A stretch of 44,310 bases of DNA, from assembly GCA_009705225.1 (NCBI GenBank), contig WLCQ01000003.1:1-44310 (forward strand), given 5' to 3'. A program made the position numbers and the translations under genes. Below are positions 18,538-26,926 of this stretch, piece by piece (within the stretch, counting starts at the first letter, position 1; every line of letters begins with the position of its first letter). The notes under the pieces are model-generated. The model was not told the origin of the DNA. It saw only the letters and a list, made by a program, of their open reading frames with translations, and did not search any database. This DNA comes from Actinomycetota bacterium. GTDB lineage: Bacteria; Actinomycetota; Acidimicrobiia; Acidimicrobiales; Acidimicrobilacustridaceae.

Positions 18538-20616
18538 TTGATGAAACACCGCTCCCTCAAACGAGCGCTCGCAGTGGTGAGTGTCGCAGCTATGGCTGCG
18601 GCACTCACCGCGTTCGGCGTGGCAACTCCTTCCGAAGCTTTGGAATCGGCAACGGCCCCCTGGACCGTGTCGGTGACGCCGAACACCAGCATCACCGATG
18701 GGCAGCTCGTGTCAATCAATCTCCAGACCACGACTGCCCATCGCATCTATGAAGCGAATGCCCAGATCTGCAGACTCGGCGTTGACTACCAGCCGAGTGA
18801 CGGCGATCGTCCGGCGAAGGATTTCGACGCTGGGGATCTCAACTGCCCGGCAATTCCGATCTCATCGAGCTCCGATGTGCAGACCGGCGATGCCAACCTT
18901 TACGGACCGGCCACCCAGCCGGGAGGTTCATCGTTCTCGATGTACGTCGGTAGCGGAGTTGTGGAGTGGCCGGCCGTTTCGACCGGTCGAGCGCAGCGTC
19001 TGACCTGCGACTTCGAGAATCCCTGTGCCCTCGTGGTGGAGGTGTACGGGTCAGTCGCTCCCGGTGTCGCCCGGTGGATCCCGTATGTTCAGACGCTGTC
19101 GTACCGGGTCGACGACCCGGTGGCCGGCTGCGGCGGTCCCGCTGACGGGGTGCTGAACACCGCGGCACCAGAGCGGGTCACTGATCTGTGGATCAACTGG
19201 ACCCTCGATCAGTGCCGCCTCCCCGGCGCGCAGGCAGGCGCAGTATCGCGAACCAGTTTCTCTGATGAGTCCGATGCCATGAATGGATTTTCGAGTGGTG
19301 CACTCGATGTCGGCTACAGCGCAGTCGGTTATGACGCCGGACCTGCGCTCGGTCGAGGATCGCGAACCGAACCCCTCGAAGCCCGACCGTCGACAGCCGT
19401 GCCACTCGCAGTGAACGCCACCGTCGTGGCCGTGGGTAACGGTCGGCGCGGCCCGAACAGCCGAAAGATCCCGTTCACCGATGTACGTGTGACTCGCAGT
19501 CAGCTCGCCCGGATGTTCACCGGGGGTCCTCTCGAGTTCCTCGAATATGAGCGGCAGTCGTTTGCCGATCTCAACCCTCAGTTCGACGAGGCCAGCGTGT
19601 TCATCTCTGCGTCGATTCAGGTTGGTGCGTTCGCTCCCGCAGACGCGTCGTCCTGGTTCCTCACCAGCTTCCTGAAGGAAACGCAACCCGACGAATGGAA
19701 GGTTCCGGACACGAATAAATTCGGGCCCGAACGTGGCCTTACCCGAGGATCCTCAATCGCCTTCGGCATCGCAAACCCCTCGTTCAACGGTGCTGTGGAC
19801 ATGTTCACCGGAAACTCAGTACTCGTGAAGACCCTGCGGAGCCAGAACACCAATGACTTCGGTGGCATCTGGGTGCTCACCGATCTTGCAACTGCAAATC
19901 ATCTCGGTCTGTCGGTCGCCAGTATCGAGAACGACAATGGGGTTTTCGTTGCTCCCACCCCTGAATCGATGAACGCTGCGGTCGCCACGATGAAGCCCAC
20001 CGATGACGGTCGGCTGATGCCTGATCCGGCTGCATCCGTTGACAAAGATGCTGTGCAGCCCTACCCGCTCACATTCGTGGACTACGCAATCGCTCCCACC
20101 TCGAAGCTTGTCGATTCGACGTGCAAGGGACGTACTGCGTCCCAGGCGTTGCTCGGGACCTGGCTGAATTACGCGGTGAGCGAGGGCCAGAGCAAGCTCC
20201 CTGTTGGATACGCACCTCTCACTGATGACCTTCGAGCCACCGCAAGCGAGGCCATTGCCAAGATCGGTTCGGAGACTCCGGACTGTTTCGTCGAGGGAGA
20301 CCCGTTGCCTGTCCTCGCACCACCGCAGGGCGGCGGATCCGGAGCTGGAGGTGGCGGCGGTATCCGCAATCCCGGAATCAATCCGACAGCCACTGGCGGT
20401 GCTGACTCGCCGAACCCTGCATCTGGAACTGTGAAACCCGAAGTTCTTGCCGCAGAGGTCCCCGAGTTCACAGCACGAACTGCGGCCAGCGCTGCAGCCG
20501 CCTTCGGGGGCATGATCCTCGTGTTCGGGCTCTTGTCGCTGATGGCCATGGCCACGACCGGTCGACTGCCCACGATGAGCTCCCTCCGATCCCGTCTGGG
20601 AGGTCTGGGACGATGA
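18538..20616 (+). CDS. Neocarzinostatin-like module fused to a degenerate PstS-like domain, C-terminal TM anchor
   Basis: N-terminal signal peptide; module VSVTPNTSITDGQLV...CDFENPCALVVEV; PBP-like LARMFTG..., LPVGYAPLTDDLRATASEAIAKI matching the PstS C-terminal lobe; TM near the C-terminus. Confidence 0.78.
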   Translation: MMKHRSLKRALAVVSVAAMAAALTAFGVATPSEALESATAPWTVSVTPNTSITDGQLVSINLQTTTAHRIYEANAQICRLGVDYQPSDGDRPAKDFDAGDLNCPAIPISSSSDVQTGDANLYGPATQPGGSSFSMYVGSGVVEWPAVSTGRAQRLTCDFENPCALVVEVYGSVAPGVARWIPYVQTLSYRVDDPVAGCGGPADGVLNTAAPERVTDLWINWTLDQCRLPGAQAGAVSRTSFSDESDAMNGFSSGALDVGYSAVGYDAGPALGRGSRTEPLEARPSTAVPLAVNATVVAVGNGRRGPNSRKIPFTDVRVTRSQLARMFTGGPLEFLEYERQSFADLNPQFDEASVFISASIQVGAFAPADASSWFLTSFLKETQPDEWKVPDTNKFGPERGLTRGSSIAFGIANPSFNGAVDMFTGNSVLVKTLRSQNTNDFGGIWVLTDLATANHLGLSVASIENDNGVFVAPTPESMNAAVATMKPTDDGRLMPDPAASVDKDAVQPYPLTFVDYAIAPTSKLVDSTCKGRTASQALLGTWLNYAVSEGQSKLPVGYAPLTDDLRATASEAIAKIGSETPDCFVEGDPLPVLAPPQGGGSGAGGGGGIRNPGINPTATGGADSPNPASGTVKPEVLAAEVPEFTARTAASAAAAFGGMILVFGLLSLMAMATTGRLPTMSSLRSRLGGLGR

Positions 20617-21647
20617 CAATCGACGAACAGGTCTCGATGGTCGGTTCCATCGATGTCCTCCCACCCCATCGGGAGTTTGCTCCCAGGCCCGAAGCCACAC
20701 CGATGCATCGACCGGGGGCACCCTCCGGCAAACTCCTGCTCCTGTGGGCCGCTGTGCTCGTGCTCGTGGTCGCAGTAGTTCTCATTGCTGTGGAGCCGAT
20801 GTTCCAACAGCGTGAGCAGGGTTTGCTACTCAGCGACTACCGGTCTTCGATCGACAAGGCGGCCAACCAGGCCACCGGTCTCGGCGGCGTCGAAGTATCG
20901 ACCACCGCGCCTGAGTTCGGTTCGCCCGTGGGCATCATGGAGATCGAGCCAATCGGACTCCAGCAGGTCATTGTCGAAGGTGCTTCGGCTCCGATCATGC
21001 AGAACGGTCCCGGCCATGTGCCCGGCACTGCGGCACCGGGTCAGCCCGGTAACAGCGTTGTCGTTGGTAGGTCGGCGCTGTTCGGCGCACCGTTCGCCGA
21101 CCTCTCGAAACTTGCCGTCGACGACCTCATCGCAGTCACCACCACCCAAGGTCAGGTCGTCTATCGAGTTGCCGAAGCAGCATCGGTGCAGCTGAGCAAT
21201 GCCAAGCCGGAGAGCAAGCCGGCCTTGTCGGGAACTGCTGCTACCCCGGGTGAGTACAAACCGATCCTGGAGTCCGGTCGCATCTCGATCGAGTCGCTCT
21301 ACGGATCGACCACCGACGATCGACTCACGCTCGTCACCTCTGCCAGTGCCTTCCCGCTCAATTCGGCTGAAGCACGTGTGGTCATTGCCGTCATGGCGGG
21401 CAAGCCCTATGCGCCGACGCCGCAGAACGGTCGAACGAACCGCCAGACGGGTACCACCAGCGATACCTCACACTGGCCCTTTGCCCTGCTTGCGGCGCTC
21501 TGCCTCGCTGGGGCGATCGTCGGTGCGGTCCTGCTCTACCGGCGCTCCAGCGCGCGCGTGGCATATCTGCTCACGGTGCCACCGCTCTTGGTGTTTGCGG
21601 TGCTCGCCTCGGAGACACTCAGCCAGCTGCTGCCAGCCTGGTTCTGA
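20613..21647 (+). CDS. Sortase-fold membrane protein, apparently catalytically inactive
   Basis: N-terminal TM; GPGHVPGTAAPGQPGNSVVVGRSALFGAPFADLSKL aligns with sortase GPGHYPGTxxPGxPGNxxxAGHRxxxGxPFxxL. RLTLVTSASA occupies the LTLxTC position. Two C-terminal TM helices. Confidence 0.82.
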   Translation: MTIDEQVSMVGSIDVLPPHREFAPRPEATPMHRPGAPSGKLLLLWAAVLVLVVAVVLIAVEPMFQQREQGLLLSDYRSSIDKAANQATGLGGVEVSTTAPEFGSPVGIMEIEPIGLQQVIVEGASAPIMQNGPGHVPGTAAPGQPGNSVVVGRSALFGAPFADLSKLAVDDLIAVTTTQGQVVYRVAEAASVQLSNAKPESKPALSGTAATPGEYKPILESGRISIESLYGSTTDDRLTLVTSASAFPLNSAEARVVIAVMAGKPYAPTPQNGRTNRQTGTTSDTSHWPFALLAALCLAGAIVGAVLLYRRSSARVAYLLTVPPLLVFAVLASETLSQLLPAWF

Positions 21648-21660
21648 GCTTCGACCTTCG

Positions 21661-21698
21661 AGCAGCAGCTCAGCGGTTCAGCAGCTCAGCAGCTCAGC
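21661..21698. repeat. Short tandem repeat (cagcagctcag-type units) at a convergent gene junction
   Basis: agcagcagctcagcggttcagcagctcagcagctcagcg. Confidence 0.7.
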
Positions 21699-22563
21699 GT
21701 GGAGGCCGGATCAGGCCTTCCTGCACCACGGTGACGGCAAGTTTGCCGTCGGCGGTGAAGACCTCGCCGCGAGCGAATCCGCGACCACCGGAGGCTGATG
21801 GGGTGTCCTGCGCATAGAGCAGCCACTCATCGGCTCGGAACGGTCGATGGAACCACATCGCGTGGTCAAGGCTGGCCATGAACACGTTGTCGACCGGACC
21901 GAGCGCGTGCGGCAGCAATGCCGTATCGAGCAGTGTCATGTCCGAGGCGTAGGTGAGTGCACAGGCATGCAGCACGGGGTCGTTGGGAAGGTCGCCGGTG
22001 GCCTTGAGCCAGATGCGCTGATAGGGCGGAAGTTCGCGCTCTCGGTCGGCTGGTCCCCAGTCGCAGTTACGCAGATCGAACGGGAGATCGAGTTCGAATC
22101 GATGGTCGCCGTGCTCAGCAGCGATCTCCGCCCAGCGTTCCTTGATGCCGGGCAGCGTTTCGGGTGCAGGCACGTCAGGAATGGTCGCCGAATGGTCGAA
22201 GCCGTCCTCGGGAACCTGGAACGAGGCCGACAGGCTGAAGATGGCCCGACCACTCTGGATGGCGGTGACCCGACGGGTGGTGAACGACAGGCCGTCGCGG
22301 ATTCGCTGCACGTCGTAGAGGATCGGGATGCGGGCATCGCCCGGACGCAGGAAGTACGCGTGCAGAGAATGCACACGGGTTTCGGTTTCGACCGTGCGGG
22401 CGGCGGCCACGAGCGCCTGCCCGGCGACCTGACCGCCGAACACGCGCTGGCGATCAGCATGGGGGCTACTGCCCCGGAAGATGTTGAGTTCGATCTCCTC
22501 GAGGTCGAGGAGGTTCAGAAGTGCGTCGACGGCGGCCTGAGTCACCCGACCAATCTCCCACAT
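21694..22563 (-). CDS. tesB: Acyl-CoA thioesterase II (TesB family)
   Basis: VFGGQVAGQALVAAARTVETETRVHSLHAYFLRPGD, SLDHAMWFHRPFRADEWLLY. ATG 22563 (MWEIGRVTQ) preferred. Confidence 0.9.
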   Translation of the reverse strand: MWEIGRVTQAAVDALLNLLDLEEIELNIFRGSSPHADRQRVFGGQVAGQALVAAARTVETETRVHSLHAYFLRPGDARIPILYDVQRIRDGLSFTTRRVTAIQSGRAIFSLSASFQVPEDGFDHSATIPDVPAPETLPGIKERWAEIAAEHGDHRFELDLPFDLRNCDWGPADRERELPPYQRIWLKATGDLPNDPVLHACALTYASDMTLLDTALLPHALGPVDNVFMASLDHAMWFHRPFRADEWLLYAQDTPSASGGRGFARGEVFTADGKLAVTVVQEGLIRPPR

Positions 22564-22626
22564 CAGCACGCACCCGCGCACCGATGCTGCCACTCGCGTA
22601 TGAGTCGGGAAACTAGGGTCCGGTGT

Positions 22627-23817
22627 ATGGCACAGAACTTCCCCGAAGGATTCCGTTGGGGCACCGCCACGGCGGCGCATCAGGTCGAAGGTGGCAACTG
22701 GAACAACGACTGGTGGGCATGGGAGCACGCCGAGGGTTCCCCCTGCGAGGAACCCAGTGGCGACGCTGTGGATCAGTGGCATCTCTATGAGCAGGACATC
22801 GCGCTCTGCGCGGCACTCGGCTTCGACAACTACCGCTTCTCCATCGAATGGTCGCGTATCGAACCCGAGCCCGGCTTGTTCTCACGCGTTGCACTCGACC
22901 ACTACCGACGCGTCTGCGCGGCCTGTCATGCCCACGGCATGGAACCAGTGGTCACCTTCCATCACTTCACCACGCCGCGCTGGGTGGTGGCCGAGGGTGG
23001 CTGGCATACGGCCAGCACTGTTGATCGGTTCCTGCGCTTCAGCGAAGTGGCAGTGGGCGCGCTCGGTGATCTCATCGGTCGCGCCTGCACCATCAATGAA
23101 CCCAACATCGTGGCGATGATCGGCTATCAGATGGCGTTCTTCCCGCCCGGGGTGAGCGATCTCGATCAATACCGTCGGGCCACCGACAACTTCATCGCTG
23201 CCCACCAGCGGGTCGTGCCGATCCTGCGCGGTGGTCCCGGCGACTTCCCGGTGGGGCTCACCTTGTCCATGGCCGATCATCAGGCTGTTCCGGCCGACGA
23301 TCCCGATGCGCTCTCCGCACTCGATGCGCTGCGCCGTGACATGGAGGACCAGTACCTCGACGTCTGCACCGGTGATGACTTTCTCGGCGTGCAGACCTAC
23401 AGCCGCACCCGGGTGGGTCCCAAGGGTGTGATCGGCGGCGAGCCCGGCTACGACATCCTGGAGATGGGCTACGAGTTCTACCCGGAGGCGCTCGAGGCCT
23501 GCATTCGTCGGGCATGGGACTACACCGGTGGTTCCATCCCGTTGCTCGTCACCGAGAACGGCATCGGCACCCACGACGACGGTCAGCGTCGTCGCTATGT
23601 CACGACCGCGCTCGAGGGCGTGCTCGCCTGTCTCGCCGACGGCATCGATGTGCGCGGCTACACGTACTGGAGCCTGCTCGACAACTTCGAATGGTGCTTC
23701 GGCTATCGCCCACGCTTCGGCATCATCGATGTCGACCGCAGCACCCAGCGTCGCATCGTGAAGCCCAGTGGCGAATGGCTCGGGCGTGTTGCCCGCGCGA
23801 ATGCCCTCATCGAGTGA
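22627..23817 (+). CDS. GH1 family beta-glucosidase/glycosidase
   Basis: FRWGTATAAHQVEGGNWNNDWWAWE; acid/base TINEP; nucleophile VTENGIGT; YWSLLDNFEWCFGYRPRFGI. ATG 22627. Confidence 0.93.
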   Translation: MAQNFPEGFRWGTATAAHQVEGGNWNNDWWAWEHAEGSPCEEPSGDAVDQWHLYEQDIALCAALGFDNYRFSIEWSRIEPEPGLFSRVALDHYRRVCAACHAHGMEPVVTFHHFTTPRWVVAEGGWHTASTVDRFLRFSEVAVGALGDLIGRACTINEPNIVAMIGYQMAFFPPGVSDLDQYRRATDNFIAAHQRVVPILRGGPGDFPVGLTLSMADHQAVPADDPDALSALDALRRDMEDQYLDVCTGDDFLGVQTYSRTRVGPKGVIGGEPGYDILEMGYEFYPEALEACIRRAWDYTGGSIPLLVTENGIGTHDDGQRRRYVTTALEGVLACLADGIDVRGYTYWSLLDNFEWCFGYRPRFGIIDVDRSTQRRIVKPSGEWLGRVARANALIE

Positions 23818-23917
23818 ACCGCGCTGATTTTTGTGGATCACTGCCAGCGGTAGTGTGGTCATGCTCCAACGGGGCGAGCATCGCCGGCCGCCCCCGGTCG
23901 GCAGGAGAGGTACGCCA

Positions 23918-24406
23918 ATGAGTTCTGACGCTCCTGCAGAGCATGTGATCACTCCGATGCCCGAACCCAAGGGTCGCATCGGACACATCGTCGGACTCGT
24001 GCGCACCAAGGGTCTTCGCTACTCGCTCGTTGCCGCGGTGAACGTTGTTGTCGGTCAGGGGCTGCTGTTCACCCTGCAGCATTGGTGGCAACCGAATGTT
24101 GCGAATGTGATCTCGGTGTCGCTCTCCTCGGTTCCGGCCTATTACATGAACCGCTCGTGGGTCTGGGGCAAGAGCGGGAAGAGCCATCTGCGCAAGGAGG
24201 TCGCTCCGTTCTGGGCCTTCACCGTTCTGGGTCTGGTGCTCTCCACGATCGCGATCACGGTCGTGCAGGACCACACGACCAACAAGTTCCTGATTCTGGG
24301 AACACAGTTGTTCGTGTGGGGTGTCCTCTGGGTGGTTCGATTCTTCGTACTCGACAAGTTGTTCCATGTCGAGGTCTATGAGGACGACACCCCGGACATC
24401 GACTGA
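23918..24406 (+). CDS. GtrA-like membrane protein
   Basis: RYSLVAAVNVVVGQGLLF..., YYMNRSWVWG, TM helices, VVRFFVLDKLFH. ATG 23918 with AGGAGAG upstream. Confidence 0.82.
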   Translation: MSSDAPAEHVITPMPEPKGRIGHIVGLVRTKGLRYSLVAAVNVVVGQGLLFTLQHWWQPNVANVISVSLSSVPAYYMNRSWVWGKSGKSHLRKEVAPFWAFTVLGLVLSTIAITVVQDHTTNKFLILGTQLFVWGVLWVVRFFVLDKLFHVEVYEDDTPDID

Positions 24407-24433
24407 GCGCAAACCGACACCGACAGGACTCCG

Positions 24434-25060
24434 ATGAATCCCACTCTCCAACATGCCGCCGAAGCTGCTCGCGGCTTCATGCCTCCCGATGAAGGTCTGG
24501 CGCTGCACGACGCCGCGGCCACTGTGCCTGTTGGTGGTTCGCCCATGCTCGAGATCGGCAGTTACTGCGGCAAGTCCGGGATCTACCTCGGTGCCGCGGC
24601 GCAAGAGCGCGCCACGGTGTTGTTCGCTCTCGACCATCACCGTGGCTCCGAGGAGAACCAGCCGGGTTGGGAATGGCATGAACCCGACCTCGTCGATCCG
24701 GCCGTTGGTCGCATCGACACCCTGCCGAATTTCCGCCGCACAATTTTCGACGCCGGCCTCGAGGGAACAGTCATTGCGGTCGTCGGCGATTCACCCACAC
24801 TGGGTCGCCATTGGCAGATCCCGTTGTCGTTCCTGTTCATCGACGGCGGTCATGGTTCCGAACCGGCCCATCGTGATTTTGAACTCTGGACCCCATGGGT
24901 CGAGCGCGGTGGGCTGCTTGCCATTCACGACGTGTTCCCGGACCCGGCCGACGGTGGGCGCCCACCGTTCGAGATCTACTGCCGGGCCATCGAGTCGGGT
25001 GATTTCGTCGATGTGTCAGCCACCGGCTCGTTGCGGGTGCTGCGCCGGGTGCACGACTGA
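24434..25060 (+). CDS. Class I SAM-dependent methyltransferase
   Basis: MLEIGSYCGKSGIYLGAAA, ALDHHRGSEENQPGWEWHEP, FLFIDGGHGSEPAHRDFELWTPWVERGGLLAIHDVF. Confidence 0.8.
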   Translation: MNPTLQHAAEAARGFMPPDEGLALHDAAATVPVGGSPMLEIGSYCGKSGIYLGAAAQERATVLFALDHHRGSEENQPGWEWHEPDLVDPAVGRIDTLPNFRRTIFDAGLEGTVIAVVGDSPTLGRHWQIPLSFLFIDGGHGSEPAHRDFELWTPWVERGGLLAIHDVFPDPADGGRPPFEIYCRAIESGDFVDVSATGSLRVLRRVHD

Positions 25061-25073
25061 TCGGTCGGCATGC

Positions 25074-26162
25074 TCAGTCGGCGTGGTCGTCGATCGGGGT
25101 GTCGGTGTCGAGGTCGACCAAGGGCGGAAGCGCGTGGTGGTCGATGAACAGACCAGAGGCTGCCGAGGTTCGGCTGAGCGCATCGGCGGCGAGAATGACC
25201 GCAGCGTCGGTGTAGGTGGTGCGTTCGTCGCCGGGGAAATGCACCTCATCGGGGAACACGATGCCGGTCCAGTAATGGCCGTCATGATCACGGAGTTTCT
25301 GGGCCCAGGAGAACATCTGCAGCGCGATGTCGCGATTGCCGACCGAGAGTTCGGCGATGAGGCATTCGCAGGTCTCGGCAGCCGTGACCCATGGGCGGTC
25401 GCTCACGCAACGAATGCCACGATCCTCGACGAGGAACGTGTTGCGTCGTGAGGCGAGCCGTTCACGGCCCTCCTCATCGGTAAGTACGCCGCCGAGCACC
25501 GGGTAGTACCAATCCATGGCCCAGCGGGCTTTGGGGGCGAACGCGTCGGGGGCGGAACCGAGACAATGGGAGCGCACGATCTGGGCCAGACGGGAAACGC
25601 TGAGTTCCCAGTCGGGTCGCTCATGGCCGAGCAGATTGGCGATGGCCACGGCGCAGCGAAGGCTGTGACAGATGCTTGATGAACCCGTGAGCAATGCGAA
25701 TGACCACGGCGTGCCATCGGCATGACGGGCCCAGAGGATCTCGCCCCGGGGAGTCTGCAGATCAAGAACGAAATCGATCGCCTTCTCGACAGTTGGCCAC
25801 ATCGACTCCACGAACACGAGGTCGCAACTCAGCAGCCAGTGATGCCAGACGCCGGCTGCGATGTAGGCGATGGTGTTGGCGTCGAGCTTGTCCTGTTCGA
25901 TGGAATCGGCGAGGTAGTACTGATGCCAGGAACCGTCTTCGCGCTGCACATCAACCAACCACTGATAGGCCCGAAGCGCTTCGTCGGTGAGGCCGGCAAG
26001 ATCGAGCGCCATCGCAGCTTCGACATGGTTCCAGGGGTCGGCATGGCCGCCCGGGAACCACTGGATCATGCCGTTGGGCAGCTGCCACGAAGCGATGGCC
26101 TCGGCGGTCTCGCGGACCTGCTCTGCGGTGATGATGCCTTCGACGGAGGGGATGATGGTCAT
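25074..26162 (-). CDS. Alpha/alpha-toroid protein of the type often labelled prenyltransferase
   Basis: QLPNGMIQWFPGGHADPWNHVEAAMALDLAGL, VDVQREDGSWHQYYLAD, helical repeats. Confidence 0.65.
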   Translation of the reverse strand: MTIIPSVEGIITAEQVRETAEAIASWQLPNGMIQWFPGGHADPWNHVEAAMALDLAGLTDEALRAYQWLVDVQREDGSWHQYYLADSIEQDKLDANTIAYIAAGVWHHWLLSCDLVFVESMWPTVEKAIDFVLDLQTPRGEILWARHADGTPWSFALLTGSSSICHSLRCAVAIANLLGHERPDWELSVSRLAQIVRSHCLGSAPDAFAPKARWAMDWYYPVLGGVLTDEEGRERLASRRNTFLVEDRGIRCVSDRPWVTAAETCECLIAELSVGNRDIALQMFSWAQKLRDHDGHYWTGIVFPDEVHFPGDERTTYTDAAVILAADALSRTSAASGLFIDHHALPPLVDLDTDTPIDDHAD

Positions 26163-26923
26163 GCGGAGGCTCCCACGGTGGCGGTCCGACGGGTGGACGA
26201 GCCGGTGACCGGCTTGGTGGCGTAGACCACGAGTGATTTACCGAGCACCGGGTTGAGCAGACGTTCGGTGGTGCGGGTGATTGCCGGTGCGGTCATGATG
26301 TCCCACTCGAGCAGCTTGGTGTACTGCTTCACGAGGGGATTGCTGCTGTTGGTGGGCCCAACTGCACAGCGCAACCACCAATAGGGCGCATGGAGGGCGT
26401 GGGCCCGATGGGAAACGGTGGGGTTGAGGCCGGCGGTGCGCATCTTGTCGCGCAATTCGGATTCCGAGTAGATGCGCACATGCCCGCCGACCACGAAAGG
26501 AGCGTGGTATTCGTCGGAGAGCTTCCAGCAGATCTTCTCGGGCAGTTCGGCCGGGATGGTGATGGCAATGGTGCCGCCGGGGCGCAGTACCCGGGTGAGT
26601 TCGTCGAGGGCGGCCATGTCATCGGGGACATGCTCCATGACCTCCGACGCGATGATGCGATCGAAGGCGCCATCGGCGAACGGAAGCTGCGTGCCATCGC
26701 CGTTGACCGAGGTGCATGACAGTCCCGGGGCGATCTCGCCGGCCTCACGCATGGCGTCGGCGGTGTTCACCACCTGCACGAGTTCGGGATAGGCCATATC
26801 GCAGGCAACCACGGTGCTGCCCCGACGCAATGCTTCGAAGGCATGGCGGCCGAATCCACAACCGAGATCGAGCAGGCGATCGCCGGCCTGCAGGCCGAGT
26901 CGGTCGTAGTCGGCGGTGAGCAT
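26159..26923 (-). CDS. Class I SAM-dependent methyltransferase
   Basis: LLDLGCGFGRHAFEALRRGSTVVACD, DRIIASEVMEHVPDDMAALDELTRVLRPGGTIAITIP. Confidence 0.92.
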   Translation of the reverse strand: MLTADYDRLGLQAGDRLLDLGCGFGRHAFEALRRGSTVVACDMAYPELVQVVNTADAMREAGEIAPGLSCTSVNGDGTQLPFADGAFDRIIASEVMEHVPDDMAALDELTRVLRPGGTIAITIPAELPEKICWKLSDEYHAPFVVGGHVRIYSESELRDKMRTAGLNPTVSHRAHALHAPYWWLRCAVGPTNSSNPLVKQYTKLLEWDIMTAPAITRTTERLLNPVLGKSLVVYATKPVTGSSTRRTATVGASA

Positions 26924-26926
26924 GGC

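Noticed and set aside
17443-18549. 368-aa antisense ORF opposite the FnIII-repeat gene
   Set aside because: Arg/Gly-rich translation with no recognisable motif; it mirrors the strongly supported sense CDS with signal peptide and FnIII repeats, so it is a high-GC frame artefact.
20526-20616. LPxTG-like sorting signal (LPTMS) in the chimera C-terminus
   Set aside because: LPTMS lies after the hydrophobic helix rather than before it, so it does not form a sorting signal.
19816-20721. 301-aa - strand ORF opposite the module-PstS chimera
   Set aside because: Composition artefact; the sense strand has coherent domains and 4-nt coupling to the next gene.
21847-22626. N-terminal 260-aa extension of the GH1 ORF
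   Set aside because: It runs antisense through tesB; GH1 homology begins at MAQNFPEGFRWGTATAAHQ (ATG 22627).
22882-24009. 375-aa - strand ORF opposite the GH1 gene
   Set aside because: GH1 catalytic motifs (TINEP, TENG) define the sense strand; the antisense translation has no family motif.
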